Of a DNA stretch of 64,000 nucleotides, positions 24,967 through 40,286 are shown one piece after another (position 1 is the first letter of the stretch; each line of letters opens with the position of its first letter). Origin of the DNA: Chaenocephalus aceratus (lineage: Eukaryota > Chordata > Actinopteri > Perciformes > Channichthyidae); NCBI GenBank assembly GCA_023974075.1, contig CM043789.1:31402040-31466039 (forward strand), read 5' to 3'. The notes under the pieces are model-generated. The model had not been told where the DNA came from. It searched no databases and saw only the letters and a program-made list of their open reading frames with translations. A program made the translations under genes and the position numbers.

Positions 24967-26941
24967 TATTATTATCTTTGAAATCACAATCCAGATCATA
25001 TTCTGAACAGTAACTACCCGTTGACATCCATTTCCTTAATTAAAAATAACGGCCAGTTAAATACTGCAGACCTAACCTTGGATTAAGCCAACTATAACAG
25101 TACTATGTCAACTCAAGCTATGCTAAATACATCCTGGTCCTTTCATTTTCGACAGAGAGGTGTCCGCTCAAAGACCTTGGCCTTTCCACTGGTGCCACTC
25201 TACCGACAGATATGGCTGCAAACATTGTCTTGTTGCATGACCAGTTTTCCACTCGCATGCACTCTATTTTACAACTGAATCAAAGGCACCCAGTCGTCTT
25301 TACAAGTTGTTCAGAGACATGTTGTCAGACCCCTAACCTTATGTAACTATATACAGTGTTAATATCTTAGCATTTGCTACAGTGTCTCCTTCATGTCTGT
25401 CTGAGTCCTCAAATAAATGGCTCTAGAATACATCTTCCTCTTTAAAGGATGGAAGTACTCGTCTATCTTGTATATACGATAAACAAACCATAAGACTTTT
25501 CATCTCAAGGCGTCACAATAGTTTGCAGCTTCTAATGTGTATTTTCTTTTTGAGAAATAAGAACCCTGCCAATATAAAATACAGTGTATCATTGTAAAGT
25601 TATATGAGATAATACCTAATAAAGAAAAAATAGCAAACTAATAATCCTCCCAACCATTCACATGGTCTCATTCACACATCACAGGAAGCTGATTTCACAT
25701 TTCAATGGAGGGTTTTGTCTTGATGTAAAATCTTTAAACATGCAAAGAAATCCACAAATCAAGAATAAAGCAACATCGATACAGAATGTAATGTTCATCT
25801 TAATTAGCAAACCTATTTGTGTGATTTGACTTTGCTGAGTATTGCATTAGGCCCTGTAGAGCAAACTGAAACAAAACAAAGCACATCTCCAGGCCATCTA
25901 AGCTTGTTTATGTATTCTCATTTAGGTTTTAAGTGTATTCTCATGTTTAAAAGAGGGCACAGGGAAGGAGATAAGTGAGCACTAACACTTTCTGCCCAAA
26001 CTCTTTCCCTCAAAAAAAGGGTGTATTGTAAGGTACTTCCTCGATTACCGTGGGGAAGTCATGTGAGAGTCATGTGGTCTTGTTGTTCTTGGGTGATCAT
26101 GTGAGCAGAAGGATGATGGGGAACACCCATAAACCCCTTACAAAACCTCTGTCTTATTTCTCTCACGCACACACACACACACACTCACAAATATTTAAGC
26201 ATGCACACTCAGCGGGGAGTCCCAGGACTGACAGTTCCCCTTCTGCAATGACTTGTGTTCATCCCCTGCATGACTAAGCCCGACTGAAAGTAAAAAAACA
26301 GGTTTCAAATGAATTCTAAAGTCTCTGCTGATGGTAACGCAATGCGAGACAACTACATACAGACGAGTAGTGACAGAGACATCAGGGTCTAAACAACCAA
26401 TCAAAATCCGATTCCTCCAGTCTCTCATCAGTAACACTGTCTGTATATGGTTATGAAGAGAGAAGGACACAGAAAGAAAGACAGAGGGAGAGAGAAAAGC
26501 TCATTGTGCATGAGGTACAATAAGAAGGGCAGCTCCTATTGAGGACTGAAGCCGCCTGTTGTCCGAAGTGTACATTTCAGCACCCGAGGGGGCACACACT
26601 GCCCGCTTTGTGCCCATTGGATGGCCCACAGGAAAAACACACTCCCATGCAGAGATACACATCGAAACACACACATTCCAACACAAACATGAACCAGAAC
26701 TTAGATTCCAGGAGACCACACTGCAGAAATACTAAAATACTCTCCATGAACAAAAATGAAGGTAGAGGCACACTACTCACAGGACAGATCATCCTATAAC
26801 GCCAACAACTACTGATGCCGTTTCATACCTACTGCTAACATCTGGAGCTGTAGACAGGCCCTCTAAAGATGTAGCATTAGTAGTTCTCTATTTTAAAGTT
26901 ACACAGACAAACAAGTGTGTTGGCACAGATACACACACACA

Positions 26942-26979
<38 letters not shown>

Positions 26980-29900
26980 GAATTCTGCAAAGTGTATTTA
27001 TAAAGTCTGACAAATGGGGTGATTACATCTCCAAACTCAATCGAGAAGGTATACTGCCAACCCCAGCAAGATGGCCTAAGGATAGACCTTCAGGCTGTAT
27101 ATACTGTAAAGGCCCTTGAGACTAAATTGAAAATGCTCATTAGTCAGCAACCTCCAAAATGCCTCCGGACACAACTGGATAGACCAACCAATGACACAAA
27201 GCAATGACACATGTGACGTAGCCCTAAATGATGGAAAAAGGTATTTTCACTTTGCTTGACAGACAGATCTGCGAGTTCATGTGTCATATTCTTTGGAAGA
27301 TGCAAATCAATTTGGTCAGGTGATATTAGAAAACGTGATAGACTTCAACAGAAAATTCCACATCAGCTTCTGCCATCTTCGAAAGTGCATAAATGTCGCT
27401 CCTCTTAAAAGTCTTTTTTTCTAACCTGCAACATATCTCATAAACAGTTGTGATTGGTCCGTCAGATCTTAAGTTGAGGGGGAATGTGTTGTTGCAAGAC
27501 AGATAAAATGTTTACTGTAGGCTACATGCTAAGATTCAGCACTACTTACACGTATCCTTGTCTCCTCCTAACAACACAATAAAAATAAATAAAAAAACAC
27601 AGCAAAAGTGTGTTTTGCTGTTTGTAGGACACATACTGTTTGTGTCACTCACAGTTTGACAGGAGACGTTGTGGCTACATTAGCACCACACCATCTAACT
27701 TTCCAACACATCTGAAGCTATAAGTGGCTATATGTGTATCACACAGCCTCCAAGTGTCACTAAGCCATGATCCACAAATAATCACAGTGACAGGATATCA
27801 CTTCTACATATCATATGGTGACACACTGCTACCAGGCAGCATGATCTCCCACATGGGCCTTCCCATTGCCTGGCATCCACCGGGGTAAGCAGCAGGCATC
27901 TGTGACGCAGTAAGAGCACACAGCGGTCATTGTGTTTCCAACGCTGTGATGTCACAGCCCCTTCACTTCAAACACCGACAGCCAGTGGGAGGATGTAGAG
28001 CGGAGGATGCCCGGGTTACAGGTCACCTCTGGATTGTGCAACAGATTAGTCACATCATCATATGTGCCAACAATATGACCACAATGGAAACATGGAATAC
28101 ATTAAACACGCTGTGCTTTGCAACGTTTCTATACCTACTGTACATGTGCAAAGTGTGACATAGAGAAGATCAAAGACCCAAACACACAAGTACCCACACG
28201 TGGGGGCAGTGTGGGGCCATAACACCTGTGCTCAGAGACATGGTGTTAATTTGTGGAGTGTTTATTTTTAGAGTGGACTGCGCCATGCCAGGAAAGGCCT
28301 TTTCAACGGGCAACTGTGAGCAGCTACATGTGGGATGTGAACATACACGCATGTACTGAGATGCTCTCTCACAACAAAGCATGTGTATATCCACATGAAT
28401 GTGTATATCTGTGGACACAGCTGCTTTACAGATTTCAAAGATAATTTACAGTCTTCATTGAAAAAAAAGTCTGCCTGCACTAAAGTTTGAACAAGTGTAA
28501 AGAAGACCCACAAGAGCATTTGCAGGGAGTATTACCTACCTCTATCATTACAAGTATTGACTATGACTTTAGAATTTCACTTTGAAATAGCCATCTGCTC
28601 TTTTACTTTTTATGTATGTCCAACATAACTGCGTTACTTTATTTGACCAATTTACAGTCATATTGAAAAGGTGTGCGGGAAGTACAGAAACAAATATCAT
28701 GCATGTAGCATTTCGGCACGGCAAGTAAGCATTGAAATAAATCCCTCAAGGTCACACAGGTGCTTTTACATTTGGAATAAAGTGCGTTTAACCTGGCTTG
28801 GCCTGCTCTGAGACACAAACACATCAAAAAACTGTTCAAGAACTTAAACCTCAGGCATGGCTGGGTAAAGATGTGCAAGTAAAAAAGAAAGCCTTTGAAT
28901 AAATCACTTTGGCTGCTTTACTACCTCTAAGTTTCAGGTTATTAAATGATAATTCAAGCTTCCTGGTAATATCATAACTTTCACAAGTGACACTGCTTTT
29001 GCACGTTACAAGCCATGTCATCACTGCACATGCGCACTCACACAACACACACCCTTCCCGCATTAAGCTGTCTGTCTGCCTCCTCTAATGACTAAAATAA
29101 CCCCCTCGGCTCTCTGTTCTCCTTTTCAGGAACACCCTGTTCCCCTGAGCCACGGTGTGTTTTACTTGTTTTATTTTTGTGCGTGTTTCTGTGTATGTGA
29201 GTAGTTAGGGATGAGAGCAGGACATGAACAAAAAAAGTGTGCATGTGGGTTACCGCTCTACAGCGTCTGTCGGCTTTTGAGTAGAGCATGTAAACAGACC
29301 TCAAGTATCAATATTCCTAAACCAGCGCACACACTTACCGGGGAAGGTTGTCGGGATTATGTGACATGGCTGGCATGGCAAGTATGGAGTCCTTTACCCC
29401 TTCCTCTTTAAACTCACACACATGCACACACACACACTCACACGTGCACAGCTGTATCCCTTGGCGACAGAACACACCAAACTATTCGGACATGCAGACT
29501 GGTAGACGGACAGAAAGTCAGATCATTTTCAACACTCAGGATTGGAATTCTGCTGGGTCAATTGCTGCTTTAAATATATAAACTGTCAAGTTGACCATCT
29601 AACATCTGTACCAATTGCAAAAAAACACACAAGATTCAGTAACATCACACAGGGGTTGTGTTTGCACACCAGAGTGTATAAGGTTACAAGAAATTAAATA
29701 GAAAAGATTCCCATTTCTATTCACTTATAACAAGATAGCCTGCTGTGTGAATGCAGGGCTCCACAATCAGTTGACATTATAATATAGCAGCACATTGGTG
29801 CACAGAGACAGACACACACAGACACATGTTGAATTACCTTTTTTAGAGGAAAAATAGTTCCCAACGGGGTGAATACACTCTGCTTATGCTGCCGACTACA

Positions 29901-31719
29901 TGTCTTGATGCTGGAGAAAGGGGATTGCAATCTGCAGGGGAGGTCAGGGACGGCGGAGAGTGATGAAGAAAGGCGATGGAGGTGGAATGAAGATGATACA
30001 AACAAAACAGACAAAAAGAAAGAAAGAAAGAAAGGGTGGTTGGTTATCAAATGTAACAGTGCAAAATGGATGAATGGAATTAATAGCTTGAACACAAAAT
30101 ATAACGATGTGTAGAGTGGGGAAGTACAACAGAGGAGGCAGTGAAGTGTTCAATGGGGGCAGCAGCAGGTGTGCAACACACACTTAAGAACTTTGAGAAT
30201 AGGAGTTTCCACAGCGGAAACGAAGGGAGCAACAGACCATGGTTAGACCTTAGTACACACTCACTAGATGGTCGAAATAGAAGATACTCTCAAAAAGGAA
30301 AAAAGCTTATTCTTTAGACGGAGACAGCTTTGACTGTTGCAATTCTTTAACATCATGGTGTCAATTTTGTGGGCAAGTGTTAAAGCACTCTATGTGGTTT
30401 CTATATGTTTTTTACACCTTCATTTATCGGACAACGAGTACCCTCAAGTAATACATTACAAAGACTGACTCTTCTTGTTAGTAGCATGGTTGAGGTAAAG
30501 AGTTGGATGTATAGCAGCTGCTGTGCAATGACTGGTGTCCTTAGATTTCTGGTAAACCCGAGGTGAATAGAAACGTGTGAGTAATTGACATAAAGGCATA
30601 AAGAGTCCACAGAGTAACATTTCTACACAGTCACTAACTTTCTGAAGGTCATCAGGATACATCACCATAACGTATCAACAATGTGTGTGAATCACTATGC
30701 CTGTTACATTGTAAACACTATCTAAAAATAGCTGACCAAGATAGACCCTTGCCCAGTGTGAATGTGTCCACTCTGCTTTCCTCAGGTCACTTTGCTCCAC
30801 AGATCAGAGAAGAGAGCGATGTGAAATCAGTGCGGAAAGCAAAACAAAACATTGTCAGCACTAAAACACTTTTAGCCATATCGAATCAAAGTACAACACA
30901 ATGAGATTGCAGGAAAGACAATAGACCTGCATCATCAATAATGACCACAATGCATCACTTCCCCTTTGTGTCCATGCGTTTTCACAACTCCTAGTTTTGT
31001 CAGTGATGAAGAAACTTCCTCTGCAGGAAACCCAAGGAAAGAACCTAGCTGTTTCCCTTACATCATTTTCTTTAAATGCAAATTCATTGCTTTTTCATTC
31101 ATCGATCAAACAATACGTGAATAATTAAAAGTAAATGTTAAAGTACGCAAGGTTAACAGATCATAAGATGTAATCACATTCGGTCATCCTGTTTTGCCAG
31201 GTGTAGTGCTAATTCTGTCCTAAGGTAGCGGCACTCCAAACATCTCTCAACAATCTAACCTCAGTTTACATTTTCTATTCCTTAAATAGATGCATTATGT
31301 CCTACAACATGTGAACATTGGAGAACTGTTGTATTTCATGTCTTCACTTTTATTGTCTCCCCTCCAGACCGGCACACAATCAGTACCATCACTCTGACAT
31401 TAGGCCTCCACTTAGCTGCGCATAATAAACAATTATCACATTGCTAAATAATGCAATGATGACTCGAGATCTCTGGATCCTATTTCTGTTTTTGAAAGGT
31501 CAAAACGCAACACTGTCAAAATCAATTCAAACAATACTGCGTCTGTTGCTGCTACTGCATTAGTTTGTGATTAAAAGGTACTACATGTTACTAAAACACA
31601 TTATGCCCAGACATGTTTACTTTAATTTCTGATCTAACAAGTCGGTCTGAATTGAGCAGTGAGAAACACTCATACTTATACATAAAGTATAAAGAGACAG
31701 TATAAACAAAGATCCTTAC

Positions 31720-31965
31720 CAGCAACTGTCCAACTATCCCAAAGACAACATAGTGTACCCAAGCGAGATCTGCTCCTCCACGTGTTAATACACACACTCT
31801 CTGACAAGGACACAGTTGTTTGCTGGCAGGGCTGAGTAACGAGAGCACTCAAATGCCGTTTCACTGGTTGTGAGGACACTCCTCCCTCCACGGGCAGAGC
31901 TGCAGTAAGCTTGGTGACAGACACTATTAGTCACCTTCCTTCCCTTCCTATAACCACCAGCTCAG
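31720..31965 (-). promoter_or_regulatory. Candidate alternative non-coding first exon
   Basis: Ends at GCTG|GTAAGG (exon end 31720) on the minus strand, contains a CACGTG E-box, and lies just downstream of a (CCT)n tract on +. No convincing coding start is present. Position and strand fit an alternative tfeb first exon, and human TFEB is known to use several. Only the donor and E-box are seen; the rest is inference. Confidence 0.28.
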
Positions 31966-31966
31966 C

Positions 31967-32011
31967 TTCCTCCTCCTCCTCCTCCTCCTCCTCCTCCTCC
32001 TCCTCCTCCTC
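31967..32011. repeat. (CCT)n microsatellite
   Basis: About 15 CCT units, next to the candidate alternative first exon at 31.7-31.9 kb. Confidence 0.95.
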
Positions 32012-32489
32012 TAAATTAGCCTGAATGCCATGGTCTGGGGAAACAACAACAGGAGCCCTGTGTCCAGTGAACTCATCTCTCTCCTTTTACCCTCTTTCGT
32101 TTTAATGTGGAACTCCTCCTTCAGTCCAGTTCCCTTCTTAAAGCAGTGACCACAATTTAAATACAGGAACACACATGCATGCATAACCACCAATAGATAG
32201 GGGCAATTCCTGCATTTTTTTGCTAGGTCATTGTGCACGTGTTATCCTAAATGTTACGGCAGTGAATCAACATATTTACTTCTTTAAGTGCACACCCACA
32301 CAGTCTGTCACTCAACCTTTCAACACACGCAACGCAAATACAAACCTGCATGCTTAGATGGTTGTTATGAGACTCAACAGATAACCAAGTCTTCATACAA
32401 TCCTAAGAACAGGAAATGGCTATTTATTATCTTCCATATTCAATGTAAATATTGTTATGTTTACTTCAATTTATTTTTGATCACCGTTT

Positions 32490-32580
32490 CATTTTGATGT
32501 ATGTATGTTAATGTGAAAGGCACATTCCTCGTATGTGTTGGCTTGACAATTGACCGGTTTCTGATTCTGATCTGTATCTG
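32490..32580 (+). mobile_element. Possible LINE 3' tail
   Basis: CATTCCTCGTATGTGTTGGC followed by TGATTCTGATCTG resembles the (GATTCT)n tail of fish LINEs. A similar short tail (AATAAAGCCTGCTTCTGATT) is at about 34510. Both are weak. Confidence 0.35.
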
Positions 32581-35167
32581 TTCAGTATTAGTTGTCACAC
32601 TCTTATGCCAAATCGTAATAAAAAGAGAGGTTTCGCACTAAGATATTTGTTATCGGATACTGAAAGCCACGGTCCCTGGATTGGAGACTATTCAGCGGGC
32701 GTTTAAAATCACAGCATAAATAAAATGACTAACAGAAACAGATTTTAGTGAATTTCAAAAGTCACTGATTAGTTTCAACAAGATGCAAGTGATTACATAC
32801 GAGATTTAACTTTAGAACAATTTAGATGTTACAATGCAGTGTAGGTCACATTTAGAACTTAGTTTTACTTTAAGTATAATATTATATTAATAATAGAATA
32901 TTTGTACAACTGTTATGAATCCAAGCTGTTCTAACATTCAAACAAAAAGTGACATCTTTATGCAGGTAACTACAGATTTCTAAGTGTGTTATATCCATCT
33001 GATGGTGTCTCTGAATCATTTTATAGTCACTGATGATGAGTTTTTACTCCTATATAAATTGCCATTTGCATCTAAAGTGGAGCTTCAGTAATGTGCGTCT
33101 ACTTCTCAGAGATTGACAGAGATTTCCTTTTGACTGGGTACTTGTGAGTTGATTGAAGTAAATCTTTCTCTGTGCTCACATCATTGACATCATGAATCAC
33201 TTCTCCCTATGATCTGCTCCATGCTTGTGCATCTATTTCTTATATAAGCACAGGCAAAAACTCATACAAACACAGGTCAACATTCAACATACAATAAAGG
33301 TTTCAGAAGAGAAAAAAACCCAGCAATTTGACAGGTTTCCTTATCATGTGTCATAATGCAAAAGCACACTGACTTCTACTGTTGGGCCAAACACTGTAAA
33401 ACTGCAAAGCCATCGCCACTACGTCACAGTTGGCTAACTAAACCAGAACAAGGTGCCCAGCTAAAAAAAATGTACTTGCAAATCAATCTGCCTCGGGTTG
33501 GGTTGGCACACATGAAGGCCAAATGCAGAGCGTATGTGCAGCTGCTTGTTAGATGGATCGTTCGTGTGCAATAACTTAATAAAACTCTTCCATCACTATA
33601 TCTAACCCAAGTATAAGATCCCTTCTAATTAGTTCCCTACCATCTAAACTCCCCTACACCATCCTGGATCTCTGAATGCAGGAACACAAACACTGGTATC
33701 AAAGTGCCACTCAGCTTGTTGTGCCTATCACAACAGAGGAGAACACTGACCAGCATGGTTCAGCAGCACCCGGCTCACAAGCTTTCCTTGTTTATACACA
33801 AAGCATTCAGAAGCGGGCCAGCTCCAGTTCTCATAGTGGCCGCAGTGTATTTACGGTGTTATTTTGGTCCAGGGGTAGGACTCCCCCCGGGCCCTCATCT
33901 TATTGGTTGAAAAAGATGCGTTCCTGTGGCGTCAGGCCAATTATAAGGCGTATGTGTAGGAGGGGAAATCATCGACCAAGACAGCCTTGTACTCTTTTGA
34001 CAATGGCCTACCAAGACTCAAACACACACATGCACACATACGTCCACAATCCACATGCACACACACACTTCACCCAACACCCTCTTCAACTTGTCTGTAG
34101 GACACGTTTTCCTCAATTGACTCCCTATGGCTGCAAAGAGGTTGCACACAAACATAGACAGTTGTTGGGCGACTGTGATGATATGACTTAGTGAGGTTTA
34201 ATCCAGCTGTGCTAAGGACAAACAGCAGCGTCGATATACCAAACACCTAAGAGTTCCTAAAGTTGCAGGAAAATTGTTCTACAATTTATATTATATTATA
34301 CAGTATGTTTACCAAAAATGTTGTCTGTATAATAATTATACATATTGCAAATCATTTTATACACATTATCCTCTATATCAAACATATATATGTGCACCTT
34401 TTTAAAAGTTATTTAAGTTAAATCAACCCTTGGCCGTAAAATGACTATTAAACTTTCCTAAGTGCATCATGATATGACCTTAGGTGACCTCAAGTTGTGT
34501 GCTTGAGAATAAAGCCTGCTTCTGATTACATAAATCATAAACAAATACATTAACCTAAATACATAAACCCTTTTTACATAAATCAAAAATAAATATGTTA
34601 TTTTTTCAAATGAGTTGGATCTTCTCATTGCATATGTTTTTATTAAACTTTGCATATATGTGTAGTTGATTAAAAAAGAAAGGAAAAAAAACACAAAAGT
34701 ATCAAAAGGCTGCTGTGGCCGGATGCTTCAATCATAATGCACTGAGCCATTCGGTGTTTATTTTTAGATAACATTAGTTCTATGTCATTAATACTGAGTA
34801 AACAAATGTGAGAATATATGTGTGTTTGCGTGCAATAGAGAGAAAGTAGAGCAAAAACCAGCCAACCAGAAGTACAGCATTTCTGTTTTTGCATGAGTGA
34901 GAGTCGCCATGTGTGAAACGGAATGAAAGGCATTCGGGAGATAAGGTACACATCCACACAAAAATGTATTTCACTACGGCCGCCACACACCATAACCTGT
35001 TCTTAACTAAGCACACTCCTCGTCCCTCTTTCCCTCTATCTGTCTCTGTCCTGTTTTCATTCTCAACTGGTAGGCAAGTTGAAAACTAATTACCATCAGT
35101 ATGAAGAATGCGAATGCCTTTTAGCCCTTCAGACCTTTGAGTAGAAGCAAGTGAGAAAGAACTGCGC

Positions 35168-35171
35168 AGAG

Positions 35172-35211
<40 letters not shown>
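35168..35211. repeat. (GA)n microsatellite
   Basis: About 20 GA units in non-coding sequence. Confidence 0.95.
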
Positions 35212-35216
<5 letters not shown>

Positions 35217-35589
35217 AAACAAGAAAACAAAACAAGAAAAACAAGAAAACATGGCTGCCAAAAGAGGAGTGATCATGCCAACAATGTGTAGGAACTGCAG
35301 TGGAGACGGAACAGCACTTCCTCACACAATGCCCAACTTTTTAACCTGTACGGAAACAATTCTTCCCAAAACTCAAACATAAGCATCCTCAATTATTTTA
35401 AAATGAAAATGAAAAACTAAAACTACTTCTCGGGGAATATAAAGAGAGCTGCATAGTGGCAGGACAGTTTGTCTCTGCCTGCCACAGTCTGAGGGAACCG
35501 GAATGAGCAGATACACCAGGTCTCACATCTTATATATCTTAAGTATATATATCATATTCTATTTTATATTAATGTATTATATGAATGAA

Positions 35590-35722
35590 ATTAATCTGTA
35601 TTCCTTGTTCTTTGAAGTTTGTTTATAACTGTTTATTTGTGTATAGATGTTACAACTATACAGAGCTTTGGCAATACTGTATGTAAATATGGTCATGCTA
35701 ATAAAGCTATTGAATTGAATTG
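35590..35722 (+). mobile_element. Truncated LINE 3' end
   Basis: Ends AATAAAGCTATTGAATTG followed by AATTG repeats, a typical fish non-LTR retrotransposon tail. Non-coding. Confidence 0.5.
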
Positions 35723-37031
35723 AGAGAGAGGGAGGCAAGAAGGTAAGAAACAATTGAAAACACCTGAAGCAAGAGTTCGAGGAGAGGTCAAGTGGACGAG
35801 TATCAATAAGATAAGTTTACAGGATACCTTCCTCTGTGATGTGTGTGTCTTTTTGTGTGATTGTGTGTCAGATCAGCATCCATTACTTGTCCTCTGACCA
35901 AATATGGGGCCATTTTTTGATTAAGCAGCGCAGACAAAGGAATGCTGTGTCTCTATACACAGACACACACATACAACCTTATACAGTAGATCACTACATT
36001 TCCTCCGAGAGGATTCTTCCACGGACTACAGCTAACACTAACAGAGAGGAGGAAGAGATTATCCAATAAAGATGTCAATAGACTCGGGCAGGGTACAGTG
36101 CTGCTACTGAAGTTGCTTTGCATTTCAGCCCTTTAAAAATAAAGACGGCACCAGCTATGGATTTTAGAAGGAGCATCCATTAAGTTCCTCAGCTATGCAG
36201 TTATATCACACCGGTTTATATAAGAGATCTCCACTAAGACCGCTTGAATCCTGAACTTATAATGTTACGATTGATCAATTAGTCACCTCTGGAAATAACT
36301 TATCTGAGCAAGATCACCAAATGAGTCATGCCACTTAATTCAAGAAGTATTACAACAGCACTAGTTGATTTTGAAAGTGCAAAAGTTCCTCTTTTTATAC
36401 ACAAACACTTTATAGAAATGAATACCTGTTTAAATCACATGAATTCAAAGTAGAAAACAATATGGATACTGGATTATTGACTAGTTCCTGGGACGCTGCA
36501 GAGGGACCCTCAAATATGTCCTATTTCATCTTAAAACAAGTGACAGAAATGTGATTCTTAAAAATAAGAATAATCTACAAGCTTTGGAGATATTGTGAAA
36601 GGTTGACAAATTGAAAATCCCGGCAGCTCAGTTAAGGCACAAAAATATGCATATTTCTAAATTCACCAGTGTGAACTAAAGGTAGAGGCATGTCGAGAGA
36701 CTGGATTCAAGAGAGTAAATATTGTAGTCAGACTTAAAAAGGCCACAGCGAAGGTCTGATCTCCATTTACCTTCAGCAAACAAACAGCTTCAGGATTAAC
36801 TACATCCTGTAGCATTAAGGGAACTTGGTGGTATAAGGCTTATGAGTCATAGGAAGGAGCCAACATTTTAAGAATCTTGTAAATGAATATTTAATTGCAA
36901 AATCAAAGACAAGTTTCATCAGCATAAATGGAAGAAAACACTGTCCTTTTGAATTATCATCAGGAAACACTTGTGACCTTCAATATGCCCAAGCTAGCTA
37001 CTAGCAATGTGAAGTAGAACAATGGTCCATC

Positions 37032-37431
37032 TTAAAGGTAGGGTAGGTAATTCACTTCAGATACACTTTGTATTATATTCCATGGAATGCTCTTAACATC
37101 CCGATAGCAATGAATACATGAAATGCTTTGACAATAAATACAACCAAAAAAACATACAAAAATGTCATCTCTGGAAGCCGTAGTACTGTAAAAAGCACGA
37201 CCAATTATCTGAGCCAGCCCGGCTAAAGTAACTGGATGGCCTACCTGCCTGTCAGCCTTCCATCTCGTGCACAAACTTATCTCGTGCCCCCATTGGTCAT
37301 GTGCACGTTCCTGTGTGTTGGAGGAGGGGCTCTGTAAGGAAGTCTGAAGGAAGGGGCAGATTTTTTTCGGCTGCATACTTTCAAATTCCAGCGCACTCAA
37401 GCTGGTTTCTCCATTCTTACCTACCCTTTAA
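37032..37431. mobile_element. TTAA-flanked MITE, 400 bp
   Basis: TTAA at both ends (37032-37035 and 37428-37431), with inverted termini AGGTAGGGTAGGTAA and TTACCTACCCT. TTAA target sites point to piggyBac or Kolobok families. Non-coding. Confidence 0.75.
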
Positions 37432-38959
37432 CTGAATAGCTTGATGTTATAACAGGTACAAAACAAGTCTGAATATGCAACCAAAGACATCACATAGTCA
37501 TGTCATGAGTCATCAGTGGGTTTCTTTTAAATATCAACATATGAAACCAGACGAGATGTATCAATACTGAAATGTAATGTTGAAACAACCTTTCTGTTTT
37601 TATTCCCATTAGTCTACAACCACTGGAAAGAATACTAGGAATAAGCATAATGGAAAACCTGTTTGAGGAGCCCAGGGGGCATATTATTGAGGGAGCGCAG
37701 AGTTCATACAAGAGTGAGAGGCAGTGTGCAGTCGAACAACAGCAATGCCGACTGTTGAAAATACAAATCCTGTGGTTTGGGCGGTATTAAAAGCAGACAA
37801 AGAAATCAATCTTAAAATCTTCAACGCTGTAATCTTCAACGCTTGAAAACACATTTTCCTGAAGCAAATCAGAATTATCTTAGGATATTCCACAAACCAC
37901 AGGAACACTATCTTAAAAGATGTGAAACTGCAAGTGAAGAGTGAGATTATTATATATATTATATTTGGTTTATATATGCTTATTACGAAGAAAATCTTTT
38001 AAGGCAATTACAATACAATTTGAAAGCTTTGTTACAATATAGTCATACTTTCAACTTTAAGTGTGTTAATGTGGGAACAGTCAGGTCTTAAAAACATAGC
38101 TGAGATGATGAACATCTTTATACAGAGATAGCTATGAAATCACTGTGGGCCCCTGTTAGAGCTAAAGTTCCACAAAGCTACAACTGCCCACTGCGAGCTT
38201 CACCCCTGCAGTTCACACTAACAAGCAAATTGTCCAGCTGCACACAACAGGCCAGCTGCAGTTTGTGCACACAGATGCAGCAGACGCCATTCTTCAACAG
38301 AAAAGCGAGACTGCGTAAGACCCTCACTACTGTCTGTCAGTCAAAAGAGGATATGAAACAGTGGAGTGCAGATAAGATGAGGAAGTGGAGTCACACACTC
38401 AGCACATGCCCCACCCACGCTCACATCTGATAAATCATGGGTCGTGTTGTCATAATAACACATGCTAATTGTCCATCCTGTGGTTCAGAAGGTCTGAGCT
38501 TAAAAACGTATTCAGTAATTCCTTAGGTCTTTTTTATTTTTCAGAGAAAACCAAAACACTATAAAGACACTTCCCCTATTCTTCTTTCCCTGCTCCAGAC
38601 ACAAAGTGGTGAAAACATTGTCCGGGTCACGGGAGATCTGTCCATATGGCGTATGGAGGAAGCTGTATTTACACACACACCTGATGCTATATCCATTGCG
38701 CCTCCTCAGTGCGCCTGTGTGTGTCCCACTGCCTTTGTTTACCTGAAGAGAATGAAACCCATCTCCAACACTTTCAAGCGGGCTGAGTCCAATGAAGCTG
38801 AAAATATAACACACACACAAGCACACTTTTCCATACACACAGGATGTAAAGCTTGTGCTTACGTGTGCATTTGTGGGACAAGATTGTTCACCTTCAAACA
38901 CAGAAAGGTTACACAAGCTATGGAAAAGTTATGCTCAAATCCAACCAGTAGTTTGGTTA

Positions 38960-39261
38960 CGGCCCGTCCACACAGTGGCGTGCGTTGTCGCTTGCCGGCG
39001 GGCATGTCTGAAGCTAGACCAACAACCAATCACCTGAATCTCCCGCCCCGGACACACAAGCAGCAGTTTGATTGGCTAGAGCTTGGACTGGCATATGATT
39101 CGATTGGCTGACGCTTCCGTCGAAGCTTCAAAAGTTGAACATTGCTCAACTTTTATGCTTCGCTCCCACAATGCAGTTCGGCGAAGCATGACGTCGCCCC
39201 ATTCAAAGTGAATGGGCTGAAGCGTTGAAGCTTTAACGCACGCCGCTGTGTGGACGGGCCG
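38960..39261. mobile_element. PIF/Harbinger-like MITE, 302 bp
   Basis: Termini CGGCCCGTCCACACAG and CTGTGTGGACGGGCCG, flanked by a TTA/TTA 3-bp target duplication (38957-38959 and 39262-39264), typical of PIF/Harbinger. Contains CpG-rich GCGTGCGTT-like subterminal repeats. A second copy is at 61741-61965. Confidence 0.85.
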
Positions 39262-40286
39262 TTATTCCAATATTTTAGATGGACAAAACGGTCCCCTCTG
39301 CGGACGGTTGTATTGCTTGAAACTGGACTCTCTTTTCCTTGCTTGTAATCGGAGCAGGTTGCTACTGTTCTTTTGGAGAGAGTGTGATTAGTCTGCCAGG
39401 CATCACTGCTGCTCAACATAGTGGCTGGTCACCTCTGACCTTGCTAACAATGACCTCACCGCTCAGTGTGTTAACTAACCCCTGACCCTTCGTACTTTGT
39501 GTGCACTCAATAACCCTAACGACTCCTCTATATGCATGTGTCCCATTTTCCCCTGTTTCTATTCTGTTCACATGCTTGTGTTGGCAAAGAGGGAGAGAGA
39601 GAGCAGGTAAATGTCTCCACAGCTACACAGACACCCTGCTTTATCATTTGTTCTCAACACAACTGGTTATGACGTCCAACGTTTGTTTTATAAAGATGTT
39701 CTGATACTGTGTTGCAGGCAGCTTTTATTGTAAGTTATCTTCTGTGATCTTTTTGACAAGATTTTAGTTCAGAGGCATTCTTAAGAATATTATATAATTA
39801 CGCCAAGAGGCACATGATAGAATAACGAGGATATAGTTAACTTGTTAATTGTTTTATTGATATGAAGCAGCACTACATTAGTGTCACAATAGAGTAGATT
39901 TATCTTTTTTACATAACGGAAATGTTTTCATTCATTCATGGATTCGCTGAAATGAGGAGAGGCTGCTAAAGGAGGTGAAAAGGAGAGACAGAGACAACCA
40001 AACAAAGATAGCTTGAGAAAGTTATTTTATCTGTCCAGGAGAACGATAATTCCAGTTTAAACCATGGGACTACATAACTGCTGAACTTCATTTTTATGTG
40101 GAACAAAATACACTCCGGTACTATGGCTTTAACTCACACCAACAACTCATTCACTCAGTGTCTGTGTGTGTTTATATTCATGAATGTTAATATGCATTTA
40201 CTGTGGTTGCCTGAGCCAAATAAACTACTCTCATGCATCAAAAAACACATTATTTCCTGAGACCTGCAGCTGAACATGCCCCCATG

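Noticed and set aside
33676..34191. 171-codon open frame on +
   Set aside because: No family resemblance, CA-rich part, and it lies in probable tfeb 5' intron; consistent with chance.
38653..39111. 152-codon open frame on +
   Set aside because: Its end runs through a MITE; no recognisable protein.
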